From: Knoellia sp. S7-12
GTDB lineage: Bacteria > Actinomycetota > Actinomycetes > Actinomycetales > Dermatophilaceae
Reading direction: 5' to 3'
Length of the DNA: 64,000 bases
Assembly (NCBI RefSeq): GCF_040518285.1
Contig: NZ_CP155449.1
Span: forward strand, 4,092,001 to 4,156,000
Position 1 is the stretch's first letter. Every line of letters begins with the position of its first letter. A program made the translations under genes and the position numbers. Below the pieces are notes generated by a model, which had not been told where the DNA came from, searched no databases, and saw only the letters and a list, made by a program, of their open reading frames with translations. Below are positions 9,596 to 19,700 of the stretch, one piece after another.

Positions 9596-11443
9596 GTGCG
9601 ACTCGTTTTCGCTGCCCGAATGAAGAACCATGTGGCCAGGGGTGACATGGGCCCGCTCAAGCGGGTGATGTCGCGTGCCGTCATCGCGCTCGACACGGTG
9701 ACTCCGTGGCCGTCAGAACACACCATCGTGGACCTGCGCTGGACGCCAAATCCTGGCCGCGTCGGGATCCTGATGCGCAGCAACGAGCCCGAGTCCACGG
9801 AGACCCGGCTCGGATGGATCGGCAACAAAGCTCGCGCCTGGGCGTGGACTGGGGTCCTCGGGGAGGACCTGTTGCCCCTGCTGCGTGGGGGCGACCACAC
9901 CAAGCCGCTCGTGGCCGACGCCGTTGACGACGGGATCGGCAGCTTCGCCATGGTGGGCGCGACACCCGACTCCCTTCGCGTCTTCACGAACGTGCACCGA
10001 TCGGAGGCGATGTACTACACCGAAGTCGACGACGTCGTCCTGTTCAGCAACTCGGCGGCGGCGCTCAACCTCGTGCGGCACGATTCGGCGACTCCTGTCT
10101 ACAGCCCGCTCGGCCTCGCCGGAGCCATCGTCCATGGTCTGCCCGTGACCAGCTCAACCGTCTTCGCGGACGTGCAGATCGCGCCTCCTGGCTCCCGAAT
10201 TGTGTCCGACTCCACGCACGACCTGCGCGTCGAGGACCGATACGTGTGGCAGGCCGACGCGGACGCAAGCTTCGACGAGGTGGCCTCAGCCATCGCCGAC
10301 AGCCTCGTCACCTACGCCAAGACGCTCGCCGGGGGCGCCGAAAAGGTCATCGCGGCCATCACCGGAGGCAAGGACAGCCGCCTCGTCGTCTCGGCACTGA
10401 CTGCGGCTGGGGTTCCCTTCCTGGCCTACACCAATGGGCTTGACGAGAGCGGCGAGGTGCACGTCGGCAGGCAGGTGGCCGCCCTGATCGGCGCGGAGCA
10501 CCGAACCAACCGACCCGCCATGACGACGGCACCTTCCGGCAAGTCCTTCGTTGCGGCGCAGCCCGAACTCCAGGCGTGGATGACCCTGCGTTCGACCGGC
10601 GGCCTCGGGAACGCCTTCACGACACTGCCCGACCCCGCCAAGGCGCACGTGCTCATCACCAAGTCGGTCAATCTCGGCGGCCAAGGAGGCGAGATCATCC
10701 GCGGTGGCTGGGCCCGGTCGTTGGCCGCCAACGACCACGGCCGGGACAGTGCGCTCCAGTTGATCCGCAAGTCATGGTTCAACAATGGCGACCTGCTCTC
10801 GCCCCTGGCGCGCGAGGCGATGCACCTCGATCTCGCGGGAAGCCTGGCACGGATCGGCGACGCACCGGTCCGCGGGATGCTCGACGCCTATGTGCGCAAC
10901 CGAACCGGCCGCTGGCTGGCGACCATGCGGCACGGCGAGTCCGTTGTCGCGCCGCACGCGACGCTGCTGATCAACAACCGGATGGTGCGGCGAATCCTCG
11001 CTGCACCCGATGAGACCCTCATCGAAGAGCGTCTGGCTCACCGGGTGATGAACACGATCGTCCCGGGAATTGCGGACCTGCCCTTCTTCCGCGACCGGTG
11101 GACCTTCGAGGCCAAAGGCCCCAGCACCTTCCACGACCCGGAGGGCTGGGCTGGACGGAACCCCTACACCGCCACCGACGTGCCGCGGGCGAACTTCAAC
11201 TGGCGGGTGGCCTACACGCCAGCGCTCGCCGACTACTTCACGTCGTACGTGCTCGACAACGACTCCAGCCTTCTGTTTGACGTGCTCGACCGAAAGGCCG
11301 TCGAGAAGATGCTCAGTGGCAGCCGCTACCGCGCCCCGGCTGCCTGGGCACTGTTCTCGGCTCAGTACACGTTGAACAATGGATGGCTGGGTGGCCGCCC
11401 CGAGTCACCCGACACCATCCAGATCGAGGTTCCTCAGGCATGA
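9596..11443 (+). CDS. Asparagine-synthase-like (PP-loop) protein without a glutaminase domain
   Basis: A 615-aa protein starting at GTG after AGAGG. The PP-loop pyrophosphatase motif AAITGGKDSRLVVSAL at about 251-266 marks the ATP-binding half of asparagine synthase-type enzymes. The N-terminal part (to about 220) keeps the beta-rich shape of a class II glutaminase fold (YTEVDDVVLFSNSAAALN) but has no Cys at residue 2, so ammonia release from glutamine is unlikely. Relatives occur in capsule and teichuronic acid loci, where amidation or amide-bond formation on a uronic acid is often proposed. Given the WecB/WecC pair here, modification of a ManNAcA carboxyl is a reasonable but unproven idea. 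The stop overlaps the next ATG by 4 nt. Confidence 0.7.
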   Translation: MRLVFAARMKNHVARGDMGPLKRVMSRAVIALDTVTPWPSEHTIVDLRWTPNPGRVGILMRSNEPESTETRLGWIGNKARAWAWTGVLGEDLLPLLRGGDHTKPLVADAVDDGIGSFAMVGATPDSLRVFTNVHRSEAMYYTEVDDVVLFSNSAAALNLVRHDSATPVYSPLGLAGAIVHGLPVTSSTVFADVQIAPPGSRIVSDSTHDLRVEDRYVWQADADASFDEVASAIADSLVTYAKTLAGGAEKVIAAITGGKDSRLVVSALTAAGVPFLAYTNGLDESGEVHVGRQVAALIGAEHRTNRPAMTTAPSGKSFVAAQPELQAWMTLRSTGGLGNAFTTLPDPAKAHVLITKSVNLGGQGGEIIRGGWARSLAANDHGRDSALQLIRKSWFNNGDLLSPLAREAMHLDLAGSLARIGDAPVRGMLDAYVRNRTGRWLATMRHGESVVAPHATLLINNRMVRRILAAPDETLIEERLAHRVMNTIVPGIADLPFFRDRWTFEAKGPSTFHDPEGWAGRNPYTATDVPRANFNWRVAYTPALADYFTSYVLDNDSSLLFDVLDRKAVEKMLSGSRYRAPAAWALFSAQYTLNNGWLGGRPESPDTIQIEVPQA

Positions 11444-13158
11444 CGGCCAGCACTTCGGGCAAGGAGCCGGGCGAGATCCGCACCTTCATCTACGGCAGTT
11501 GCGTCTCGCGAGACACGTTCGAGTTCCTGCCAGAGGGATACCGGTTGCTCACCTATGTCGCAAGGCAGTCCGCGATCAGCGCGAACGCGCCTGCCACCGG
11601 GGTCTTGGGCCGGATGAAAGAGCTCCCGTCGGCCTTCCAGAACCGAATGGTCAGCGGCGACGTGCGCGGCGATCTGCCAACAGTGCTCGAACGCCACGTC
11701 GCCGATATCGATGTGTTGCTCATCGACCTCATCGACGAGCGAGGTGGTGTCATACCGCTTGGCGGCGGCTACGTGACCAAGTTGTCCGAGATGTGGGGCG
11801 CGGGCGGGCGCGAGATCTCCGCTGGCGTGCCGCTGCTGGCGTTCGGGAGCGACGAGCATTTCCGTGCGTGGAGTGGGGCTTTCGAGATCCGCGTCGAGCA
11901 ACTGGAACGCCTGGGGCTCAAGGGCAAGACGGTGGTGCTGAGGACGCCGTGGGCCAAGCTGGCGCCTGACGGCACTCCGATCCCGATCCCCGAGTGGATG
12001 ACTGATCCCGACACCGCGAATGCGCTCTACGTGCGCTACTTCCAGCGGGTCGAAGCCCTCGGCCTGGCCGTCATCGACCTGCCGGACGAACTGGCGAGGT
12101 CGCCGCTCGACCACCGCTGGGGCCCGAGCCCCTTCCACTACACCGAGCACGCGTACCAGTACCTCGCGAGCCGGATCGCGGCCTTCGCGGCGGGTGGTGC
12201 CGGCGCGCTCGAAGACCCGGCTGCGGCCTCCGACTCAACGATTCTCGACAAGGTCGCCTTCACTGACGTGCCCCGGCGTGACGCCAGCAGCTGGGGGGAG
12301 CCCCAGGTCTTCGCCTCGCTGCTGGATCTGACGAGGGCAGAGTTGCGGGACGGGCTCGTGACCCTGGCCACCCCTGAGGCGCCCGTGGACCTGCTGATCG
12401 AGAACAACCACGCCTCAACGACGATCGTGAGTTTGCACGCCGCCTTGGGCCAGAAGCCGATGGACCTGCCGATCTTCACCGGCCGTTCGGTCACCGAAGG
12501 CCTCGACGTCAATCGGATCTTCATCTCGGACGCGAGCCTCTGCCTCGACCCCGAGCTCAAGTTGGCGTGGTATCTCGGCAGCTCGACACTCGATCTCACG
12601 CAGGTGCTCCACGACGCCATTGCTGCGGTCCAGACTCAGTTCGGCGCGCATCACCTGGTTTTCTTCGGCATGTCCGGAGGCGGATTCGCGTCGCTCAACT
12701 TGTCGCACACCTTCCCGGGGTCGTTGGCGGTTCCGGTCAACGCCCAGACCCGGGTTGCCGACTACCACCCGCCGGCCTGGCAGGCCTTCACGGCTGCGTG
12801 CTTCGGCACGGAGGGCGAAGATGAGGCTCTCGAGGTCCTGGCCAACCACCCTCGGGCCGATCTGCGTGCGGTTTACGCCGCGGGTTTCGCGAATCACGTC
12901 GTTTACCTGCAGAACTCGCAGGATGCCCACGTGACGACCCAGCTCAGCCCCTGGCTCGAAGCACTCCCCCACCGCAACGGCGTGCACCTGCTCCTCCAGC
13001 CCTGGGGGCGGGGGCACGTGCCTCCGTCGGCTCGCGAACTCCGCACCCTCATGCAGGCCGTCGCGCCGGTGAACGGCAACTGGGACGCGCTGGCCCGACG
13101 TTGGGGCGCGGCGCCGGGCGTCGGAGCCGACCCACGTCTGCCCCTTGCGAGCGGCTGA
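11440..13158 (+). CDS. DUF6270-type protein with C-terminal alpha/beta-hydrolase-like domain
   Basis: The ATG at 11440 forms an ATGA overlap with the preceding stop and gives 572 aa (MTASTSGKEP). Residues about 14-250 match the DUF6270 pattern: IYGSCVSRDTFEF, TYVARQSAISANAP, LPSAFQNRMV, LLIDLIDERGGV and LDHRWGPSPFHYTEHAY. The GSC start and late His give it the look of an SGNH/GDSL-like esterase core, though this is inferred. The C-terminal half has a nucleophile-elbow motif, FFGMSGGGFASLNL, at about 408-421, as in alpha/beta hydrolases. A paralogous N-terminal domain occurs in the convergent operon at 14,967-16,739. An O-acyl transfer or removal on the glycan would suit both halves, but no substrate can be named. 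Last gene of the plus-strand operon. Confidence 0.72.
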   Translation: MTASTSGKEPGEIRTFIYGSCVSRDTFEFLPEGYRLLTYVARQSAISANAPATGVLGRMKELPSAFQNRMVSGDVRGDLPTVLERHVADIDVLLIDLIDERGGVIPLGGGYVTKLSEMWGAGGREISAGVPLLAFGSDEHFRAWSGAFEIRVEQLERLGLKGKTVVLRTPWAKLAPDGTPIPIPEWMTDPDTANALYVRYFQRVEALGLAVIDLPDELARSPLDHRWGPSPFHYTEHAYQYLASRIAAFAAGGAGALEDPAAASDSTILDKVAFTDVPRRDASSWGEPQVFASLLDLTRAELRDGLVTLATPEAPVDLLIENNHASTTIVSLHAALGQKPMDLPIFTGRSVTEGLDVNRIFISDASLCLDPELKLAWYLGSSTLDLTQVLHDAIAAVQTQFGAHHLVFFGMSGGGFASLNLSHTFPGSLAVPVNAQTRVADYHPPAWQAFTAACFGTEGEDEALEVLANHPRADLRAVYAAGFANHVVYLQNSQDAHVTTQLSPWLEALPHRNGVHLLLQPWGRGHVPPSARELRTLMQAVAPVNGNWDALARRWGAAPGVGADPRLPLASG

Positions 13159-13160
13159 TC

Positions 13161-13173
13161 ACCCCACCGGGGT
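13161..13173. terminator. Small hairpin between convergent operons
   Basis: ACCCC/GGGGT stem with a 3-nt loop in the 24-bp gap between two convergent stops (13158 and 13183). There is no T-run on either strand, so intrinsic termination is uncertain. Confidence 0.3.
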
Positions 13174-13182
13174 TCAGAGGGC

Positions 13183-14970
13183 TCAGGGAGGGCCGACGCC
13201 GAAGCTGTCGGTGCCCAGCCTGACCAGGGCGTCGGGAGACGAGCCGCGACTGTCCCTCGAGAACCACCCGGGTCCCACCGCCACGCTCCGCACCGGCTGT
13301 CCCGGCCGTGTCCACGACACGACGTGGGCAGCCGTGCCGGCTACGTTGTCGTGCAGTGTCACCTCCGGTGCAGAGTCCGCTCCGGAGAAGTCGATGAGGG
13401 TCTGTAGGCGCAGTCGATTTCCGGTTTTGGCCATCAGCACCGTTCGCGTGGGGGTCTTCTCACGCCACCGGTACGAGGTCCAGCCCTGCCACGGGTCGGT
13501 TCTTCCCTTGACGACGGAGACCTCAGGGGCCTCACCCACGGGCGCGAACCAGGTCTTCGTCGTCGCCTGGGCAGAAAGCACCACCGCACCCTCCTTGCGG
13601 TGACCCGCAGACGGCTCCAGGTGCCACACTTGCGCGGCCGTGACCGGATCCTCCGCGGTGACGTCGTCGATGACGACGATGGCCTCCAGGTCCCACAGGA
13701 CGAGGACACGTCGGCGGATCTCCACACCGGCGTAGCCACGGTCGAGCAGCTCGAAGTCCTCGCCGCCCTCCCGGATCTCACTCCGGGTCAAGGTGACCTC
13801 GGCCGTGCGGTCGTATTCGACGCCGTCGACCACCACGGAGTTGTGAGCCGCCCGCGAGAGCACATGGGCGCGGAACGGGTCGACGGCGTCGTAGGCGTAC
13901 TTGCCGCCATCGACAAGCACCGGCGCGCCGCGGTGGAACAACGTCAGCGAACCCCCGTCCACGTGGCCGTGAATCCGGTTCTGGGGCCCGAACCTCAGCG
14001 AGTAGAAGGTGTGCTCGGAAAAGGGCCGATCGTCGTCGCCCCAGCCGCTGCGTCCGAAGACGTAGCCGGACGCGTACGTCTTGACGCGTTCCGGCGGAGG
14101 AGCACCTTCCCGGCCGCCGGAGGCGACGAACTCGACGGCAGGATGGGGGATGCCCCGGAGTGAGAAGACCTCGGTGTCACCGATCAGTTCATACGTGCCG
14201 TCGGGGCGGGTCGCATGAGCCAACGCCAGTGGCGCGCGCTCGATCCTGCGGAACTCGGCCGGCGCCGCTCCCCGCACCAACTCCACGCGTCGCTTGGTCA
14301 GGCTCCACCAGCTGTAGTTGATCTGGTGGTACTGGACGGCCCCTTCTTCGTTGATGCCCTCCTCGTCGTACGAGGTTTTGAGCATCGCGGTCATCCTCTC
14401 GACGGCGAGGTCGACCCACTCCTCGTGCTCAAGGACGGCGCCGATGACGAGCAGGCCCTGGTGCTGTTGCAGCGCGTGGTTTCCCTTGCGGACGTGTTTG
14501 GGGTCCTCGAGCCACCGGCCGTGCTCCTCGATCGACCTGAGCACCACCGTGAGGGCCTCGGGCCGATGCTCGGTGAGCATCGGCAGGCCGAAGCACATGA
14601 TCATGGCGCGGACCGCCTCGACCATGTCACCCCAGGAGTAGGTCGCGCGACCGCGGCCTGGCGGGTTGGCCTCGATCCACGAGGTGACGGTGGCGACCCA
14701 CAGGTCGACCCCCGACGGGTCTCCTGCATCTGCGCGACGGCGCAGCGGATCCAACCAGCGCAGCATGTGCAGCTGGGCCACCCAGTTGACCTCACGAAAC
14801 GGGTTCTCGTTCCACTTCGGCGACTCGGGGAGGCGCCACAGCCTGTGCGGCTTGAGGGTCAGCTCACCACGCAACAGGGCGGCGGCCTCGGCGTGGTCGG
14901 TCGAGAGCGGCGAGAAGTGGGATCCGATCGCCTGACTGCGCGCGGCGAGCTCGGAGTAGGAGAAGGTCAA
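13183..14970 (-). CDS. Heparinase II/III-family protein (polysaccharide lyase-like)
   Basis: A 595-aa protein. The N-terminal half is an alpha-helical toroid: KGNHALQQHQGLLVIGAVL and GINEEGAVQYHQINYSWW carry the Asn, His and Tyr residues typical of the active cleft. The C-terminal beta-sandwich has HGHVDGGSLTLFHRGAPVL, VDGGKYAYD and SRAAHNSVVVDG, characteristic of the heparinase II/III family. These enzymes cleave uronic-acid-containing glycans by beta-elimination. No signal peptide is visible, so it may act in the cytoplasm or leave by another route. The proposed start is TTG at 14970, overlapping the preceding stop by 4 nt (TTGA). Its place in a biosynthetic cluster suggests length control, recycling or editing of a uronate-containing polymer; that role is inference. 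Confidence 0.8.
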   Translation of the reverse strand: MTFSYSELAARSQAIGSHFSPLSTDHAEAAALLRGELTLKPHRLWRLPESPKWNENPFREVNWVAQLHMLRWLDPLRRRADAGDPSGVDLWVATVTSWIEANPPGRGRATYSWGDMVEAVRAMIMCFGLPMLTEHRPEALTVVLRSIEEHGRWLEDPKHVRKGNHALQQHQGLLVIGAVLEHEEWVDLAVERMTAMLKTSYDEEGINEEGAVQYHQINYSWWSLTKRRVELVRGAAPAEFRRIERAPLALAHATRPDGTYELIGDTEVFSLRGIPHPAVEFVASGGREGAPPPERVKTYASGYVFGRSGWGDDDRPFSEHTFYSLRFGPQNRIHGHVDGGSLTLFHRGAPVLVDGGKYAYDAVDPFRAHVLSRAAHNSVVVDGVEYDRTAEVTLTRSEIREGGEDFELLDRGYAGVEIRRRVLVLWDLEAIVVIDDVTAEDPVTAAQVWHLEPSAGHRKEGAVVLSAQATTKTWFAPVGEAPEVSVVKGRTDPWQGWTSYRWREKTPTRTVLMAKTGNRLRLQTLIDFSGADSAPEVTLHDNVAGTAAHVVSWTRPGQPVRSVAVGPGWFSRDSRGSSPDALVRLGTDSFGVGPP

Positions 14971-16739
14971 GACGTCGAGCCTCTCGAAAGCGGGGTGCCG
15001 GACGTGATCGGGTCTTCAGCGACGAGGGCGTCCCTGACCTTGGTGAAGGCGTCGTCCTGAAGCCGGTACACGGGACCGGCGAAGGTGGTCAACAGCCAGT
15101 CGTTGTAGGCCGTCACGACCTCCGACAACCCGGCCGGCGAGGGGGGCGGGGTGTCGAGCAGGACAGCATTGACGTGCGGCCCGAAGCTGTTCTCGAGCCT
15201 CGGCAGGGTGTCGGTGAAGAGCTCCCGGAGCCGCTCGAGAGACGCGCCGGCGATGACGTCCCGCATGCCCATCACGTGGAAGACTTCCGTCGCCGGGGTG
15301 GCTACGGCGAAGTGCTCCCACTGGCTCTGGTAGTCCGCCCAGAGGGCCAGACCCGTGCCGGGGAACACGGAATGCACCGGAACGGCACGCATTTCACGCG
15401 CCAGCCGACTGAGCGCTGAGTCACCCAGCTCTGCTGCGGTCGCGGCGGATAGGCATCGCTCGTCACCCCAGGCGACGACGACGGGAACGGCGTCGCACGT
15501 CTCGACCTCGACCGCCCACGACAGCGGCACATAGCGCGAGGCAGTGAGGCCCGTAGCTTCGGGACGGTCCGCCGTCGAAGGGTCGGGGCCGCGGTAGGCG
15601 TCCGCGAGCGTGACGACTGTCCGTCGGCCCGGATCAGCACTCCACCCCAGGGACACCATCCAATCGCCGTCTCCGATCGGGTCGTCGAACCATGGGGTCA
15701 CGAGGCCTCGTTTCCCCCCCGGCAATCGTCGTCTGCCCATGCGGCGGCTCGGTGCAGCGTCGAACGCACCCGGCGAGCTCGCACGGCCCACCCACATCCC
15801 CGAAATCTCGACCCTGCCCGGAGCCAGACGCCCGGTTCGCTCGTCGAGGTTCGTGACCCGGAGGCGCCAGCGGGTGACGTCAGCGCGGAGGTGCAGCGGG
15901 AGACGGACGGTGCCAGCGGTCGCCGGGTTGCGGATGCCCGCCACCGGCAGGCTGAGAGGCACGCGGATGTACTGCTGGTCGACCCAGTCCCCGTCCTCGG
16001 AGGGCTCATCGAGACCGACCACCCGGCGCAGTTCGGCGAGCAACCAGGCGTACGCCTCGGGGACGAAGTGGTATGGCGAGAGACCCCATCGGTGGTCCGC
16101 GTCACCGAGGGCAAGCTCCGGCGGGAGCTCGACCACAGGCAGTCCGAGTTCCCGGAGGAAGGCGTAGTAAGGACGAAAGGCGTCGTCCCACTCCGCAGCG
16201 CTGCGCTGCATGTAGGGCGGCACACTGACGCCGTCACGGGTCCGGCTCGCGAACGGAACGCGCAGGACCACCGAGCGGTCGCGCAGCCCTGCCGCCTCCA
16301 GCCGGGCGAGCACGGCTCGGGCGGCGTCCTTCCAGCGGCGGAAGTGCTCTGGCGTGCCGAGCTCCACATCGTCGGACACCGGGCGCAGCAGGTCCTTGAC
16401 CCCGGACTCCTTGAGCTCCTGCGAATCGGTGGCGAACGCACCCTCCGCCAGGGGCACGACGCCGAGGCGCTCGTCGACGAGGTCGATGACAAGGACGTCG
16501 AGATCCGGGGCGTGGTCCTCCAGCAGGTCGAGTGCCTCGGACCTGAGGTCGGCCACGACCATCCGGCGCTGGAACGCCGAGGGCAGGTCGACAGTCTCGG
16601 GAACCTCGGTCGGCGGGGAAGCGGCACTGATCAGCGACTGCCGGGCCACATAGAAAGCCACCGTGCACTCCCGGTGCAGCTCGGCCATGTCACGGCTGAC
16701 GCAACTCCCGAGGATGCCGAGTCGCAGGGGAGTGGCCAT
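14967..16739 (-). CDS. DUF6270-type protein (second copy)
   Basis: Start chosen at ATG 16739 (MATPLRLGILGSCVSRD), giving 590 aa; an upstream GTG at 16778 would add 13 residues overlapping the previous gene. Residues 7-260 parallel the 11,440-13,158 protein: ILGSCVSRDMAEL, FYVARQSLISAASP, LPSAFQRRMVVADLR, VLVIDLVDERLGVVPL and DHRWGLSPYHFVPEAY. The C-terminal half differs: a beta-rich segment (about 280-400) is followed by an alpha/beta part with VFHVMGMRDVIAGAS and LLDTPPPSPAGLSEVV, possibly a second degenerate hydrolase-like domain without the GxSGGG elbow. No signal peptide. Coupled by a TTGA overlap to the heparinase gene downstream. Function unknown; a glycan O-modification is a guess based on family and context. 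Confidence 0.68.
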   Translation of the reverse strand: MATPLRLGILGSCVSRDMAELHRECTVAFYVARQSLISAASPPTEVPETVDLPSAFQRRMVVADLRSEALDLLEDHAPDLDVLVIDLVDERLGVVPLAEGAFATDSQELKESGVKDLLRPVSDDVELGTPEHFRRWKDAARAVLARLEAAGLRDRSVVLRVPFASRTRDGVSVPPYMQRSAAEWDDAFRPYYAFLRELGLPVVELPPELALGDADHRWGLSPYHFVPEAYAWLLAELRRVVGLDEPSEDGDWVDQQYIRVPLSLPVAGIRNPATAGTVRLPLHLRADVTRWRLRVTNLDERTGRLAPGRVEISGMWVGRASSPGAFDAAPSRRMGRRRLPGGKRGLVTPWFDDPIGDGDWMVSLGWSADPGRRTVVTLADAYRGPDPSTADRPEATGLTASRYVPLSWAVEVETCDAVPVVVAWGDERCLSAATAAELGDSALSRLAREMRAVPVHSVFPGTGLALWADYQSQWEHFAVATPATEVFHVMGMRDVIAGASLERLRELFTDTLPRLENSFGPHVNAVLLDTPPPSPAGLSEVVTAYNDWLLTTFAGPVYRLQDDAFTKVRDALVAEDPITSGTPLSRGSTS

Positions 16740-16749
16740 ATCGACCACT

Positions 16750-19700
16750 TTACTGACCGCTCGCGGAGCCCCGTCCACTCGCCTGCGGGGCTGCGCGTAC
16801 CAAGGCGGAGCCGAGGGGGTAGTAGAGCGCGTCGCCCAGAACCGTCACCTTGTTGGGTGCCACGCCCTTCGCCTGCACCGTCGTGACGGTGAGGGAGCCG
16901 GGGTCGACCAGGTGGAGTGAGCCGCGCGATGCGACGTAGAGCAGACCGTCCACCTCGACCACCTGAGCCACCGACCACGTGACCGTGTCCGGTTGCACAT
17001 CGGTCGTCAGGTGGAGCTGCCTGATCCGCGTGCCGGTAGCACGGTCCAACTCGAAGAGGGTCCCACCCGAGACACCCCACAACCGACCGGACGAGGTGAT
17101 CGTCAGCGCACTGATCGACTGGGCACGCTCCACGGGGTGGGTCTGCCAGAGCACGCGCCTCGACCTGGTGTCGTACGCGAAGACGGTCGCGTTGTCAGCC
17201 GTCGGCGTGGTCCCGAGTCCACCCCACCGGGATGTGCCCACGAAGGCGATGCCGTCGCGACCCGCGATGCTGACCACGCTCTCGTTCGGGACCGGGGAAC
17301 GCATCGACACCGGCGTGGAGTCCGGTCCATCGATCCAGCCGAAAGCGCCTCCGAGCGTGCCGTACGAGGGCACCGTCCCGAAGTACGTCCGGGCACCGTC
17401 GACGGCCCACGCCTGAGGGCGGTCCTGCCGGAAGCTCGGACCCAGCGATCCGATCTGGACGGGGTTGGTGTCGGGCACCCACGGCCCGGCAGTGTCGTAC
17501 TTGAGGATGCGGGCACCGGTGTAACTGCCGAGGTAGAGCTGGGAGCCGTTGGCGATCATCCCCTCGATCTCACCGAAGACCCTGGGTGACTGGTCGTCGG
17601 TCGAGGGGTAGCGCAGGGCAACCTCGCCATCGGGCCTGAAGGCCACGAAGCTCGGACCACCAAAGCCCCCGACGTAGAGGAGACCATCGCTGCCCGCTGC
17701 GAGCGATTTGATGTGCAGGGCCGACGGTTTGAACCCCAGTTGGAAGTTCTGATGCAGCGCGGCCGGGAGCGGCTTTCCAGGCCCGGGGGCGCGCAGGGCA
17801 GAGAGGTTGACCGCGCCAGCCCGGAGTCCGCCGTCGTGGGTGATGAGCCACGCGCCCGGCACCCCGCCGATGGTCGTCCCGACCACGAGGGAGTTGCGTC
17901 CCGGCGGCAGGGAGGTCGTCGCGATCGCGGTGACCTTGCGTGAGGCCGGCCCGGAACCGGCCACCTTCCAGATCCTCTGGTCCCGCACGTAGTAGAACGA
18001 CTCGCCGGGCGGAGCGGCGCTCGGCACCTGGGCACGGGAGACGTCCGCCGGCCCGTCGAGGGTGACCCAAGCCTTCGTCGTGAGGTCGTAGAGGCCGTAC
18101 ACGTCGCCGGTGAACCGCGCAAAGAGGAACCTGCCCCGCCGGTCGAGTTGCTTGACGAAACCCTTGGCGATGCTTGTCGGCGGCTGGATCGAAACGGGCG
18201 GGCCGGTGCCGGTTCTCGGGAGCATGACGATGTGCGGTCGGCTTGGGCCCGTGCCCACAAAGATGTGCTTGTCGTCCACCGCCAACCCCCGCGCGTATGC
18301 CGCGCTGGGGTCGACCCGTCCGCGCAGGGTGAACTTCGCGGTCGCCGGGTCGAAGCTCCACAGCTCGGCCCGCGGGTAGCTCGCCCCCCACACCACGCCG
18401 TCGTCGTCGGTATCGAGGTCCCACACGAGGGTGGCATCGGGCGTGGCGCGGCCCAGGTCGTTCATGGACCGGCTCAGTGCGTCGTATCTCCACACGTGCC
18501 CGTTGCCGCCCCCGACGTAGACAGTGACACCGCGACCATCGGCGGTGCGCCCCTTCGTCAGGGCCCAGCCGTTGGTCAACCCGGGAAGCTCGGTGCGGTG
18601 CAGGAGCGCACCGGACTGCAGGTCGGCAACCTGGAAGGTGGCCGGTTCTCCCGATACGACCGTGACGAGCTGAGGACGCCCCGTCACGGTGATCACGTCG
18701 GACGTCGTGGTGGTCAGGAAGCCATCGAGTTGCGCGACGGTCTTGGTCCGGAGATTGGGAGGCGTGCGCGGCTTCACCGGGGTGATCGTGAAGTCGTCCC
18801 ATCGGCTCACGGATGGCTCGTCCCCGAACGGGGCCACGGTCATCGTCGCTGACGTCGCCGTGCCGGGAGCGGAGGCGTCGAAGCTGGCCCTCGACCACTC
18901 TCCGGTGGGGGCGCTGACGTTGTGAGGGCTCGACCGCACCAGCCGCCCCTGGGTGTCGAACCAGTCGATGTTCAACCGAGAGACACCCCTCACAGGCCGC
19001 ACCCAGGCCGAGAAGTTGTGTGTGACGTCGGGGAACACCGGGACGCGGGCACTGGTGGCGGCACTCTCCTGGGAGTTCCTGCCGGAGATCTCGATGGCGG
19101 CAGTGCCGGTGTGGGCGTCTGGCGACAGCCGCACGCGGTCCCCCTGCATCGACCGAACAGTCCAGTCGTCGACGGCGTTTCCTCTGTTCCCCTCGAACCC
19201 GCTGCCCGGCACGTCTGTCGAGAGCAACCTCACCTCGTCCCACTTGACGGCGCTGGTCCGGTCGTCCGCGATGATGAGAACGGTGGCGGTGACTGCCTCT
19301 GCCGGGGCGGCGGCTTGTGCGGTGACCCTGGACCAGGCGCTGCTCGTCCCTGTGGCGGCGCTGACCTGAGCGATCCGACGCCCCGATGCCTCCTCAAACG
19401 CGAGCACGAGGCGCTGCTGGCCCGCCACCGGCTGCGCGAAGGCGGCCACGTGATAGGTCTGGCCGGCCGCGACGGGCAGCCGTGACCGCGAGATCCTCAC
19501 GTCACCCGAACCACTCGAGTCACGGGTGTCGAGCACGAGCGCGGAACGGCCCGAGTACGGCCGTTTGTCCGTCAGGGTCGCGGCACTGCCGCCATCGACG
19601 GATGCCTGCCAGCCTTCGGTAGCGAGGTCAGATGAGTCGAAGGCGCCCACCATGGTCACCGGCCCCTGCGTCGGTGCCTTCGTCGCAGGGTCATCCCCAC

